Assembly: GCA_023101725.1 (NCBI GenBank)
Contig: JALJCO010013636.1
Coordinates: 1-64,000 of the forward strand
From: Atherinomorus stipes
Lineage: Eukaryota; Chordata; Actinopteri; Atheriniformes; Atherinidae
Reading direction: 5' to 3'
Length of the DNA: 64,000 bases
Part shown: positions 1-10,940 of the stretch, piece after piece
How the letters are laid out: the number at the start of each line of letters is the position of its first letter
How positions within the stretch are numbered: the first letter of the stretch is position 1
Notes under the pieces: model-generated
What the model saw: the letters and a program-made list of their open reading frames with translations, nothing else
Database searches by the model: none
What the model was told of the DNA's origin: nothing
Made by a program: the position numbers and the translations under genes

Positions 1-283
1 TATGCTTACGTTCAGAGATTGCATGTTACTAAAAAGAAGTCAAATAATGTTTCTCAACGTTCAATATCAAGGTATTTAGACACTCCTTTGTCTACAGTCC
101 ATGATATAATCCAGAGATACAGAGAATCTGGAAACTTTCAGCATGTAAGCTGCAAGGCTGAAAGCTAACATTGAATGCGTGTGACCTTCAAACCTTCAGG
201 CGGCACTGCATTGAAAACCGACATGATTGTGTAAAGGATCTCAGTGTAGGCTCAAGAGACTCTTCAGACAGTTCAAGGGACTA
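1..283 (+). pseudogene. Tc1/mariner transposase relic, N-terminal DNA-binding part
   Basis: This is the decayed start of a Tc1-type transposase, the enzyme that cuts and pastes Tc1/mariner transposons at TA sites. Bases 53-148 read SISRYLDTPLSTVHDIIQRY and then RESGNF, which fits the helix-turn-helix of the family (typically ...PLSTVHDIIQRYRESG). Bases 201-242 read RHCIENRHDCVKDL, matching the conserved RHC.KNRH.CVKD block that follows. Stop codons and frame changes between the two blocks show it is dead. The DDE catalytic domain is absent: similarity fades after about base 283. The left side runs off the window, so the left inverted repeat cannot be seen. The two blocks together make the family call firm; the exact subfamily is not determined. 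Confidence 0.78.
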
Positions 284-589
284 GAGGCAGGAATTACGAA
301 AGAATAAACAAGCATGTCCAGCTTTTAAATACTTATAGGTGATGAAGCGTTAAAAACCAAAAAAGAATGAGCCCACCCGTCTCTCTCCGTTGCCTTGAAC
401 ATACAGTGTGACAGTCATGATGGTGCACCTAAAAATCAGTCAGTGGAAATCAGAGGGATTTCCAGGCTCTCCTTTACCTTTATACGGATCGTATAAACCT
501 TTATCCGGCTCCAAACAACAGAGTTAAACCTCTACTTTGACCACCTTGTCTACAGTTTCAAAATACAAAGATGGGTTCAAACTAAACAC
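284..589. other. Unannotated stretch
   Basis: No gene, clear repeat or structured element was seen. It is non-coding sequence between the Tc1 relic and a SINE relic. Confidence 0.5.
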
Positions 590-735
590 TGCAGGGGGGG
601 GTGGTGGGCAGCTCAGTTGGTCCAGCCGGCTCAGCTGGCCCAGGTTTGAGTGTTGGCCTTGGGTCTTTTGCCCGATGTCATCTTCTCCTCTCTCTTTTCC
701 ACTGCCCAGAATAGCATTTTAAAAAGGAAAACAAA
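590..735 (+). repeat. Degraded tRNA-derived SINE
   Basis: An A-box-like GCTCAGTTGGT at about 610-620 and a B-box-like GGTTTGAGTG near 643 are spaced as in a tRNA-type polymerase III promoter. They are followed by TTTTGCCCGATGTCATCTTC, a pyrimidine-rich stretch and an A-rich tail. This order (tRNA head, then a TTTGC.GCATGTCATC.-type body, then CTCTCTCTTTCC) is that of a common teleost SINE. The head is mutated and a G run precedes it, so it is an old copy. Confidence 0.5.
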
Positions 736-782
736 AAACAACAACAAAACCCAACTAAATTTAGATGGAACAGGGATGTCGC

Positions 783-1342
783 AATAGAGGTACGACATTT
801 TTCTGTACCCGTAGATGCATTTTTTACAATCGTTCTCTCAAAAGTACAACATTGGTCTTTATGAGGCCAGAAGTGTACCTTTAAACTATGAAAAAGGGTC
901 CAAAGTTATATAAAGTTCAAATTTGTTCCAAATCAACCCAAAGGGGACCTGGAGCATGGGAAAATGTGTGTAGCTTATACAATAACTATACTGTAATTAG
1001 TAGTACTTATAAACAGTAGTATAGTTATAGTTACTATGTTATGATTTTCATTATAAGCATAGTTATCATAGTAATAATTATATGTATAATTATATTATGT
1101 GCTTAGCCTAATATTTATATAATAATTATCTATTTATTATTAGCATCTTTGATTGTTGTCATAATCTCTATTTTAATGACTTTTATTCATTATTTTTAAT
1201 TGGTTTATTTGTACTTTAACTGATACGGCTTGATAAGGTACAAAAATGGACCAGGACCGAAGGGTACACAAATATCTTTCAAAAAGGAACATACCCAGCT
1301 ACAAGCGTTTGTACCTTTTAAGTACAAACTGGTACCTCTATT
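783..1342. mobile_element. Short non-autonomous DNA transposon with GTAC-rich ends
   Basis: The ends are inverted copies of AATAGAGGTAC (783-793) and GTACCTCTATT (1332-1342). Both end regions carry many scattered TGTACC/GGTACA motifs in both orientations (for example near 804, 842, 877, 1237, 1311 and 1321), like the subterminal transposase-binding repeats of hAT-type MITEs. The middle (about 970-1200) is very AT-rich with ATAGTTA/TAACTAT palindromic patches. No coding capacity and no clean target duplication were found, so the superfamily is not fixed. Confidence 0.6.
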
Positions 1343-2534
1343 TTTGAGTGTGTATGTTTTAGTTTTTTGGTTTTATTTAATGGCCTATGCCTTGATTTGT
1401 GCCATCCCAAATAAACACCTTACATTATAATATAGAATACAACTTGGTTATAATTGTACAGATGAAAAAAAAATCTAACACTAAAGATGAATTTGACTAT
1501 ATCTTTAGAGAAAAGCTGGACAGAGATAAACTGGATGAGGCATATAAATATCATTAAGCTGTGTCTTGTAAGCATCAGGCTCGTGTCTGACAGCTTTATT
1601 CTGTTATCAGTTTTCTTTATCTATTAATATCCTTTCCAGTGTGTCAACACACCTCTACTTTAATATGAAACAACTAATTAAATGATACAGTTAATAACTG
1701 TTCATCAGCTAAATCCAAACATTCCCTGCGTTAAAGGTAAAACAACCCTGAATGACTGCAGGATGCAGACAATAGCAAACAACACAATTATAACTGATCA
1801 TTTTATCAACTAATTTGTGCAAAAACAAAAAATGAAACTTACAAAATGTAAATGCATTATGAAAAGCATTACATTGTGGCCCTCTACTTGACATAGACTA
1901 ATCTTTGGGTGTGTGTCAGTGATTGTAGTGCTTATAGCAGTGTCCATACCAGTCAATGGAAGCCTCCTCTCACTTGTAATGACAGCATGCTTGGTTTGCT
2001 GTGCAGCCACCCATTCATGTGTGCTCTTACATGCCCTGTTTTCCTGTAGTGCTTAGTCAAGATAACACTCCATTATCACAATGTGCCTCCATATCCGTCA
2101 GCTATGGTGTATTATAATGATTTGTAGTGATAGTTGGCAGACTAAAACCTTTCAGTGTATCCAGATGTAAAATATGATTGTATAAGGGAGGCAAAAATAT
2201 GTTATATGTAGCAGGTTATACTATTTAGTATGACATGGAAGGTATTGTCTTGTTAATTGGCCTTGAACCTTCATCAAAATGCGATTGAAATATAAAATGT
2301 ATCATTTCAACTTTATCATATAAACTTTGTGCTCATCACCTATAGTAAATTTACCTGGTTAAGTAGTTAATGCAATGCTGTAGCTCAGTGGGGTACATCT
2401 CTTTATAACTTTACAACTTCCTTCCAGAGGAAACTCGAAAACATAAATTTCATGTTGCATCACCTGTCCCTATACTGTAACTATCATTGAGTCAGTTCAT
2501 GACATCATATCTCAGACCATCCTCCCTTTTAAAC
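1343..2534. other. Unannotated AT-rich stretch
   Basis: No exon or recognisable repeat was found. Reading frames here are short and random-looking. Confidence 0.5.
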
Positions 2535-2568
2535 CATCCGAGCAAGTGCTGAATCACTTGCTCGGATG
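2535..2568. repeat. Perfect 14-bp stem, 6-nt loop hairpin
   Basis: CATCCGAGCAAGTG (2535-2548) is followed by the loop CTGAAT and by its exact reverse complement CACTTGCTCGGATG (2555-2568). No surrounding transposon ends were seen. The total length is too short for a typical vertebrate microRNA precursor. Confidence 0.85.
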
Positions 2569-3685
2569 TGATTGCCCCCCTCCCAGCAGACAGATGGGTC
2601 TTCAGCGCTTCATAATCTCTAAAGTCACACATTTCTAATCAATGTCATCAGCCTGTGGTGTATAGAATATCAGCTAGGTGAAGTGTAGGCAAGTAGCTAT
2701 TTTAAAAGTCACATTTGGGTAATGAGCCCTGCATTTGCATTGCAGCGCCACGGAGCACACTGGAATAAATGAATATCTACACACTTGAAGTGCTTCTGTT
2801 TGGCGGAAAAGTTTCCTGTTTTTGTCCCATAGCTCCTTCTGTTATGGAGGTCTTAGGAGGGCACGTAGAAGCGAGAGGAAGAGTCATTATGAGGAGTCCT
2901 CCTCAGCAACAAGGTGGGTCAGCAGTTTAGATTAGCAATTTAATGAGAGGAGCACCAGAAAAGCACAGCGGGATGACCTATCAGGTGGCACTCAGAATAT
3001 GTAAATGATTAATTATCTAAAATGTACTGGGATCATTCACTCATTTACTGAATAAAGGAACCTACCATAAAGCAATTCCAGTATTGATCCTATCTACCTG
3101 AATCACAGCTTTCTGATAGGAACCCACCTATTGGAATGTGATGGTGTTTAACTGGAAATTAATGAGATTTTTCAGGGTAATATCCAAGAACACTGTCCAG
3201 TGAAAGCTGCCAGGAAACACACCACTGAGCCGAAGGGAGCTCATTTAAATCAAAGAGGATAGATCTTCTGTGTTCAATGGACTTTTAATAAAATCCTTAT
3301 TACATATAACCTGACAACACAATCTAATTAGAGGCTTATTTTGTGGAGGGAAAAAAAATGATACAAGATTTGCAAAGATTAATATGAAGCTAACGAAACT
3401 AATTTAAACTTAAGTTAATTGTCTCTCAGTATATCAGTAAATGTCTCACTTCCTATTAAACAGTAAAGCAGAAGTGACATGATAACAGTCTTAGATATAT
3501 CAGGGTGATGAGAACGATGAACATTACCAAGCTTTTGCATTTATTATGCCCTTTCATTGCATCAAATTGGAAATCAAGGCCCATTTCTGCTTAATTATCC
3601 AGCCCAGTTTTACCCTAAAACATTCAAACATACAGCTTGTGCTCAACAGTAACTATTTAGTGTTTTGTACAAGTGTCGTCATGTA
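2569..3685. other. Unique-looking stretch, no gene
   Basis: High-complexity sequence without recognisable repeats. Around 2600-3010 it has mixed base composition, ATTTGCAT-like and TAAT-type motifs and no low-complexity runs, as in many non-coding regulatory blocks, but conservation cannot be tested here. Confidence 0.35.
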
Positions 3686-4222
3686 CAATCGTCTTCAAAA
3701 TTATTCATATCCTCCAATTAAAGAAGGACAAAAAATAGCTGCCAGTGAAATAAGTTGAACTTTACAAAAATGATAATAAAAAAAACTTCTATATAAATCA
3801 TGACATTGATTTTGAGTTGTGGTTCAACAGAAATATTCAAAACAACCACACAAAATTAAAACAAGTAAACAAGCATGAAAGGGGCTCCAAAGGTAAAATT
3901 TAGTTGAGAAACACTTTGAGGCAATCACTGCAATCAGCTGTTTTCTTTAATGTTTAAAAAGACCTCCACACCTGTTGACAGGTATTTTGGTTCACTCTTT
4001 GTGGGAAAAGTGTTGTAATGTGTCTGGGATAGTTTTGTTTGTTTGTTTTTTTTTAAATCATTATTTTCATGCACAGTTCAAAAGCATTAATTTATTTCAG
4101 TAAATTAGAATTTTGTAAATTTTTTTTTATAATAAGTTACCTTAGTTACTTGTTATTTGAATTATAATTGTGAATTTACCCTTTTCTTTAATTGGAGGGT
4201 ATGAATAATTTTAGGACAACTG
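3686..4222. mobile_element. Tc1-derived MITE
   Basis: This is a non-autonomous Tc1/mariner derivative of 537 bp. The left end reads CAATCGTCTTCAAAATTATT and the right end, reverse-complemented, reads CAGTTGTCCTAAAATTATTC; both continue into CATAYCCTCCAATTA. Each side is flanked by TA (3684-3685 and 4223-4224), the Tc1/mariner target. This end sequence, asking for a gap-and-TTCATAC motif, is common among fish Tc1 copies. The interior has no transposase, so it depended on enzyme made elsewhere. Confidence 0.87.
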
Positions 4223-4323
4223 TATTACAGTATATAATATGTAGACCTGATTGAGTACTTATAACATATCTGTTGAGATTTTTTTTTTTTTTAAAGAAAA
4301 AAAGAGCAATCTGGGATGTCAGT

Positions 4324-4561
4324 GTGCACCTCACCTGAAGGTAATAGGCTTTTGCACAGCTCCCTACTTCCTGACTTATACTGCACCTTTGTTTCCTGCT
4401 CATGATTGGATGAACTGATTAATCCAGCTATGTCTGATCTCAGCAAATGGTCAGACACACCTGGATTAATCAGTTCATCCAATCTTGAAAAACAGGAAAC
4501 AAGGTGCGTATAAGTCAGGAAGTAGGGGAGCTGTGCATAAAGCCCATTGGTAGGTGTCACC
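4324..4561. repeat. Long imperfect inverted repeat (fold-back)
   Basis: The left arm (about 4324-4437) and right arm (about 4451-4561) are reverse complements over roughly 110 bp with a loop of about 13 nt (4438-4450). Matching blocks include TGGATGAACTGATTAATCCA against its complement at 4461-4481, CAGGAAACAA at 4492-4501, and TATAAGTCAGGAAGTAGG at 4509-4526. It sits between two Tc1-type MITEs and is probably a snap-back element, or two head-to-head copies of a repeat. Flanking duplications were not identified. Confidence 0.85.
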
Positions 4562-4689
4562 AAGTGGAGTCTATAAGTGTAGTGGGCGTTCTGCACATGC
4601 ACATTAAACTCTGTACAGCTGCTGCAGCGTTTGGTGATCAGCTGGGATCCGAATGTGGCAAGGTGCGCAATGAAAAGTTGAAAAGTACA

Positions 4690-5029
4690 ACAGTGGTATG
4701 AAAAAGTTTGGCCATCCCTGAAAATTTCCATCATTTTCATACTGTATATAAATTGTTGCTTAGATCAGCATCCTCATTTTGATTGATCAAATAAGTGATG
4801 GACACAGCAATATTTCAGTAAAGAAACTTGATTTATTGGACTAGCAGAGGATGTGCAATATACTGTACATCAAAACAAATCAAAACAACTGCAAAAATTT
4901 GAGCGTCCTTGTCATTTTGTTGATTTGGATACCTATATCTACTTAACCAAATCTGGCTTGGTGAGCTCATCAAGCCTTGAACTTCATAGATAGCTCTTCA
5001 GGGGTGCCCAAACATTTTTGTACCACTGT
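4690..5029. mobile_element. Second Tc1-like MITE
   Basis: The left end ACAGTGGTATGAAAAAGTTT continues as GGCCATCCCTGA. The right end, reverse-complemented, is ACAGTGGTACAAAAATGTTT followed by GGGCACCCCTGA. The ACAGTGGT...ACCACTGT termini and the GTTTGG.CA.CCCTGA block are those of a widespread Tc1/mariner family of fish. About 340 bp with no coding potential. Confidence 0.82.
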
Positions 5030-7391
5030 GGTTGTTTAAAACAGTGTTCAGGATGAATATCAAACCAGTGATCGCCTTGTGTCTCAAATACCTGCTGATT
5101 TGCTTCATCCAGCATATCAACCAACCTTTTTTCTTATAAATACTTGCGGCTGTGTACACACAAGCAAGATGTTTGGGGCCTCTTTCTTGATCAATGTCTC
5201 TGTTTCAAGCTCTGTCACAAGATCATTCTGGATTACAATGTGTTTTTATTTGTGTGCGGCACTTCTGTCAACCATGTGTTTTTTTTTTTATTAAGGGCTA
5301 CAGCATACTGTATAAATAAAACTGCTATGGTATGGTATGGATTATCACAGAGTGTAAGAAAACTTAACACGAGTTGCTTTTAGAAAAGAAGTAAGGGTCT
5401 TTAAGTGGACCATAAATTTGCTGTTCTTCGGTGGAAAATGCTGAAAAATGAAATAATTTGTCAGTGGAGCAACAAGTGTGATGCGGCTCCCTCGGCAAAG
5501 CTGTAAAAAGTCATTTGTAAGAAAAAGTAATCATACTTTATAAAACTGCTCAAGCAGAGTATCTACTCAACATCTAGTGCAGCCTTTATTTTCTATATAA
5601 TTAAAGTCAGAGGGGCAATCTGCACAGAGAAACTTTAAACTATAGCCAACTTTAACTGTTATTTTTTTTTCCCCTTCAAAGTCTTTTTAGAAATATATCT
5701 CATAAACTATTTGGAATATTTTCTGTCTGCTGTAAAGGGCATTAACTTTATGAAAGCTGCCCTGGAAATGTGATGCTTATCTCAGGTCTGACTTGCAGAG
5801 CCAAGCAGTGGCATTTTCATTTCCAGAAGATGATGGTCCACTTTTTTTTCAATATGTGAGTTTAGATTTCTCCTTGGAGGTGATCTATGGAACAGTGAAA
5901 AGCAGGTTGGGTTGAACAGAATGTAAATGGTTTTGTAATAGTGTTTTACAGCTTGTTGAGCGAGACTCTAATGCACCAATGGAGCCAGAATCTGGAAACA
6001 TGTCTTATCAGTAACACGCCACAGCTGCTCACAAGTGTACACCTGATACTACGGAGAGTTTCACAGTGAACTTAGAAACATGCAGAGCTTTGTCTGCTTT
6101 CAGAGCACGAGTGTAGGTCGTGAACATCACTGATGTACCAATGCCGCAAGGCCATTTGGATAAGATTTATTCATCAGAGTGAAATGTGAACCTTCAAGAT
6201 TTCTCAGACAGTAGATGTAAGGATGCAGCTATTTACTTTTAATGCTGCAGTAGAACAATTTATTCACACCTGAACTGTCTTAGAATCGCTCCTGCAACAG
6301 CAGCACATGTTTAACAAAATATTGTCAACTATTACATTTTGGAACTTTTTGCATAGGTGAATTCTGAACATAAAAGCTCACACTGCTTATTTCCCAAGTT
6401 ACTTAATTACAACACTATCTCAGTTTTATATGCTATTTTCTCCCCTCTACAGCCAATTATGTCTTCCTGCAAACACAAACCACTCCAGTACAATTCAAGG
6501 CTAGTCTAGCAAAACCTTGAACAAAGCTCAGGCTGGTAGTGTATACATGTAATTACCACCCAGGGACTGTGTTAGTGACTCATGGCATCCAAAATACTGC
6601 CTTCCCCATGGCTTTTTAATTAATCTAATTAGACTGCTGATTCCTTTTTGCCTCGGATTACTTCCTGAGAAAAAGCCAACAGCGAACTAACTGTTCTACA
6701 CACAAGATTTAAGGAAAGCTTCAGAGAAAAAAATTTCAAAAGCTCCGACTTTCAACCTAGTAGCCATTATAGAACAAATGCAGATTTGAACCAAGTGTCA
6801 ACTGTGTATTGTGTGGATTGCATGTGCCTTTAAGGGTACATCAATTTGAAAAGCTTTGAATAAATTATGTGTAGAACGGTGCCTCCAGGAAACATTAGTA
6901 TGATTCATGGATTGACTGTTTATTTAACCAATTAATGGTTGGTTTTGAAGTTTGTAGTGTGTTGGATTGATTGGTTTAGGCAACAAATGCAATCATTTCT
7001 CATGTTTGCATAATTTTTCTGATGTGACTTGAGTACTTGCAGCAGCTTTTACTACTATAAAGGCTTGTGAACAAGGTGAGGAGTGCCAAGAGTTACAATT
7101 GATATGCATTGAGAAGGTTGACTTTACTTTGTCAAACCAAACAGGGTGAATGCCAAAGATATGCAGTACTTTGCAGAAGTCTTGAGCCAGCCCTATTTTT
7201 TTAAAATCATATTGAGCTTTCACAGAATTAGACTTAGATTACTGAAGCAGTGTGGATCATTTTGATAGAAAACAGAAAAAGGGCAGCATCCAAGGACAGC
7301 TTTGAAAAGTCCTGAAGAACCATTCCTGAAAAGTCCTCAAAGATGTTATTGAAAACTTTGTCATAGAGGGTTCAGGTTATGTTGAAGAGTG
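5030..7391. other. Unannotated stretch, no gene
   Basis: No exons, terminal repeats or retroelement tails were recognised. A short TGGTA direct repeat lies near 5328-5340. Confidence 0.4.
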
Positions 7392-7409
7392 ACTGTGCGT
7401 TCAGACCAA

Positions 7410-7444
7410 GAGCGACAAAAGCTGTAAAATAGCTTTTGTCGCTC
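7410..7444. repeat. Perfect hairpin inside left transposon end
   Basis: GAGCGACAAAAGCT (7410-7423), the loop GTAAAAT, then the exact complement AGCTTTTGTCGCTC (7431-7444). It lies within the left terminal repeat of the 7392-8624 element, so one DNA end could fold on itself. Confidence 0.9.
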
Positions 7445-7920
7445 ATAAAAATAGCTGCTACAAAAAATCTGTTCGCTTTTGTCGCTCAAGTCGCTTATGG
7501 CATCACGTTCAATTTTGCATATCCTTTTAAGAGGACCGTATGCTTTTTACCATTAGCAGAGCTTTTGCAGTGATGCTTTTCGTGATTGCTGCCTTGTGCT
7601 TTGACAATTTGTAGCCTGTGATTAACCAGCAATCCGTCTCCTTCTGAAAAACAACGGTCTGGACATAATTGATTAAATTACACCCCAAAACAAAATAATG
7701 TTGTAGCTTAGTTAAGTACATCATCTTCACTGATCTGAATCTGCAGATCTTCACTCATTCATCTCTCACTCTCAAACTAAATGTCAAGACAAGGGACAAA
7801 AGGGAAATACGTATTTTTATCCCTGTCAATTATTATTATTATAACATAGTACTTTCGATATAAATGATATCGTCCCATTCACATAGCATGCTAGGCGCTC
7901 GATTAGCAGGCAAGTTTCAC

Positions 7921-8403
7921 GTTTGGGGCTCAGACACTATTAGAAACCTGCAAAAAGTTGGGCCTCTGTTGCTTATTGCAACCGTAGGAGACTCGGTGTG
8001 ACTTGCAACACTCAGGCCGATTATGAGCACCCTTAAAGCGGACAAGTTTCTGCGCGAGAGCTGGTGAAAAAGCAGAGCTCATAACTTTATTTCTGAACAT
8101 CCGATCTTGAAATTTCCAAGTGTAGTTGGTAGCTAGTGTCAAAAATAAGAAGGGCAAAAAGGTTGGAAGCACCTCTGGGTCATTCCTAGGAAGCAGGAGC
8201 GAAAATTCCCCAAACGCAATATCTTGGCGAGAAACGCTTAAACGGGCATTTTCAACACATGAGTGTGTTAACCGTGCCTTTGTGCCTTGAATGAGCATGA
8301 ATTCATGTTTGGGGCTCAGACACTATTAGAAACCTGCAAAAAGTTGGGCCTCTGTTGCTTTTTGCAACACTAGGAGACGCGGTGCGACTTGCAACACTCA
8401 GGC
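7921..8403. repeat. 97-bp direct duplication, copies at 7921-8017 and 8307-8403
   Basis: Both copies begin GTTTGGGGCTCAGACACTAT and end GACTTGCAACACTCAGGCC, with about five differences across 97 bp. They lie in the same orientation inside one transposon, 289 bp apart. They are too short and too internal to be retroviral LTRs; a local duplication within the element is the simplest reading. Confidence 0.9.
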
Positions 8404-8720
8404 CAAACATTCCAATTGGTTGTCAGGGATTTACAGCCAGAACGTGTCATAGATAATTTGTATAAAGTTAAACTATTTTTAACTTTGTTTAGTCGCTCTA
8501 ATCGCTCAACTTTTGTAGCTCGTCGCTTCTGTCGCTTTATTTGCTCTTGTTGCTCCTGTCCATTGAAAGTGAATGACTTCCGGCGATTTTACAGCTTTAG
8601 TTGCTCTTGGTCTGAACGCACAGTAAAGGTATTCATTCTAGATAGTTACTTGAAATTTTATTGTAAACTGTGCTCTTTTCCTTTATATACTAAAACATTT
8701 GTGTTTCAATCCAGCAATAA

Positions 8721-8960
8721 ACTCCGGCGGTGAAAAGTGAAGCCTATGCAGAAGTGGGAAAGATCGCAGTTCACCCCTCATCCACTAGGGGCTGGCTCCA
8801 AAAGGGAGTCTATGGGGATTGACATGTTAAAAAGGGCAACCTCACAGCAGAAATAAACAGGACAACTGTAAAGGGGGTGATTTTTTTCTGTATAACTTAT
8901 CTGTTTAGACGTTATTTAGTACCAGTCCCACCAACTCGCCAAATTTTTTCAGTTAGCCTA
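8721..8960. repeat. Interspersed repeat, truncated copy (same family as 37251-37975)
   Basis: It contains CATCCACTAGGGGCTGGCT, then CATGTTAAAAA, TCACAGCAGAAATAAACA, and ACTGTAAAGGGGGTGATTTT, all also found in order in the copy at 37.3-37.5 kb. It begins near CTCCGG and fades after about 8960. The superfamily is unknown to me; no coding capacity is visible. Confidence 0.65.
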
Positions 8961-10165
8961 AAATATCAACCATCTGCCAAATATATTTCGGTCACTGTAT
9001 TTACCTTGTCTTTCATGCCTCGTTAACTCGGCCTTTCTTATGTAAATTCATCCACGAAAGCATCACCCAGCAGAGCCCATCCCATCAGTACATACTCAGC
9101 TCGACTCATAATAATCCTGGCACTCTTTCAGATCAGACGTACTAAATGAATTGTCATAAATTGTCTGCATATTCAGATATGTCACACAGCAGCTGAGTCT
9201 CCAGCAGTGATGAGCTGAGGGGGGCATTGTGGCACCTGAAGGACCTCAGTGGAAAGCACTATCAGCAGGGGTGCCTGCAGATTTTTTTTTAGGGGTGGTA
9301 ACAGGGTGGCCAGAGAAAATAGCAGAGTGGCCAGGGAAAGGATCATTTTGTTTCTTTCAACCTTCACTTTATTTTTAGGAATTTATACATGCATTTTGTA
9401 ACATTTCTGCATCACTCTGACTCTTTTGGACACTACTGTATTCAGATTAGTCGTAGATCTGCATATATCCATATAATGGACATGAAGGTGACAGAATGAA
9501 TGGTCCATAAGGCATTATCTGCAGCAAACCTCCTTAATTTCACCAATAATTGAAGTAGAATGAATGAAGGAACAAGTACTATTGTTCTGCGAATTCAGAT
9601 TTAGCTTGCTATAGTTACGGGCATTCCCCACATGTACCAGCTGTACATCCACAACCCCGTGGTCAACTGTATTAATAAAACAAAAAGCAGGTAAACCACA
9701 AACTCAACTTCCTCCATTGTTTTTAGGTGTGTGTGTCACAAACAAATGACTTCACAAAACTTCACTGACAACCTCACTCACACTGAACACCATACCTGAA
9801 GACGGTTTCAGTTCCCCTCAATTCTAATGTGAACAAACTAAACTGGGATAGTGTGGTGTTGGTCCAATGAGGGTGGGCTAAGTAGGTGCTGATGTAAATA
9901 CCACGTTAGTAGTACATAAAGTTTATATAAATGAAAAAATATCATTTTTGCCAGTTTTTTGTTCAGCGGGGCCATGGCTACCCCTGGCCACCCCTTGGGG
10001 GCCCCATTGGCTATCTGATTTGCCTGGAAATCAAAATCAAATCTAATCATTTCAGGATGGTAAAAGCTCAGTGCAAACTGTCTTGTTTTATGTGGGAACC
10101 GCTAACCAGACTTTGAACTGTGAACACAAGCGTGATGTGGGCTGAGCAGATGAAAAAAACCCTAT
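8961..10165. other. Mostly unannotated, with a possible old inverted-repeat element
   Basis: At 9286-9316 a TTTTTAGGGGTGGTAACAGG/GTGGCCAG segment faces, in inverted orientation, a GGCTACCCCTGGCCACCCCT segment at 9972-9991. The similarity (AGGGGTGG...GTGGCCAG) suggests decayed ends of one transposon of about 0.7 kb, but many bases differ and no duplication was found. Confidence 0.35.
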
Positions 10166-10940
10166 TTAGACGTAACACTGTACTATACGCCTAAATATGG
10201 TGTATAGTATATTGCCAGTTCCACGATCATTCAAAAGCTTAGATAAATCATCCATATACATGTTAAAAAGCAAAGGAGACAGGATGCTTCCCTGCCTAAC
10301 TCCATTACAAACACTGAAGGGAGTTGATACAGAGTTCCCCCATTTTACACGCATTGTCTTGTGAGCATACCAAAAAACCAGGATTCTCACTAGAGATTTG
10401 GGGACACCTCTGTTAGATAACTTGTAGAATAACTTTTCATGGTTCACACGGTCAAATGCTTTCAAGGCATCAATAAAGCCCATAAAAATTGTGGAATTGT
10501 GCTTATTATACAAATCTAAAATCTCTTTTAAGACTTATACACATTAGTGCCACGTTTAGATCTAAAACCAAACTGGTTGTCAGAGACCAAGAGAAACTTC
10601 TCCTCAATATGGCTCTCTCCAGGACTTTTGATAAGACACTGGCCAGAGCTATTGGCCGATAGTTATCTCTGCTATTGATTTTGCCAGCTTTATCCTTAAT
10701 AATAGACACCAACATCACAGATAATACAGGTGTGGGTAAAATACCATGTACTAAAAACCCAGTAAAACAAATAGCAAGCCAGAGGCAGAGGTTCCTACGA
10801 AATTGAGCAAATTTCAAATGCTCAACAGATATCCTGTCACCACTGCATGCCTTATTATCACTCAACATCATAATAATATCATAGACCTCTTGTGAGGAAA
10901 CAATCACATCTTCGTTCCTATCAATGTGGCCAACTACCAT
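10166..10940 (-). pseudogene. LINE reverse-transcriptase relic (fingers and palm)
   Basis: This is part of the ORF2 reverse transcriptase of a non-LTR retrotransposon, read right to left. From 10940 the frame carries the leading region, with DNKACSGDRISVEHLKFA and DNYRPIALASVLSKVLERAI. After frameshifts near 10510-10610 it continues as FMGFIDALKAFDRVNHEKLF (palm motif A with its aspartates) and WGNSVSTPFSVCNGVRQGSI followed by LSPLLFNMYMDDLSKLL (motif B, GVRQG). The coding match stops around 10200, before the YADD catalytic box, so the copy is truncated as well as frameshifted. The NYRPI...LSKVLER order is diagnostic of non-LTR reverse transcriptases; the exact clade was not determined. The LINE fragment at 30.0-30.8 kb seems to belong to the same or a close family and holds the part missing here. 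Confidence 0.9.

Larger units (their letters stand above)
7392..8624. mobile_element. 1.2-kb DNA transposon with long inverted ends
   Basis: The left end ACTGTGCGTTCAGACCAAGA (7392 on) continues as GCGACAAAAGCTGTAAAAT. The right end is the near-complement ATTTTACAGCTTTAGTTGCT (about 8586-8605) followed by CTTGGTCTGAACGCACAGT. Subterminal TTTTGTCGCT/AGCGACAAAA motifs repeat several times in both orientations near both ends (7411, 7435, 7478 and, degenerate, 8501-8550). The flanking bases TGA/TAA could be a mutated 3-bp duplication as in PIF/Harbinger elements, but this is weak. The interior carries a 97-bp duplication and an uninterrupted minus-strand frame at 7930-8298 that I cannot assign to a transposase. 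Confidence 0.75.

Noticed and set aside
4291..4740. 149-codon minus-strand frame
   Set aside because: It runs across both arms of the 4324-4561 fold-back and into a Tc1-like MITE, so its length comes from repeat sequence; no domain is visible.
7921..8403. Duplicated 97-bp segments as LTRs
   Set aside because: They lie inside a DNA transposon, lack the TG...CA ends, primer-binding site and polypurine tract, and are too short.
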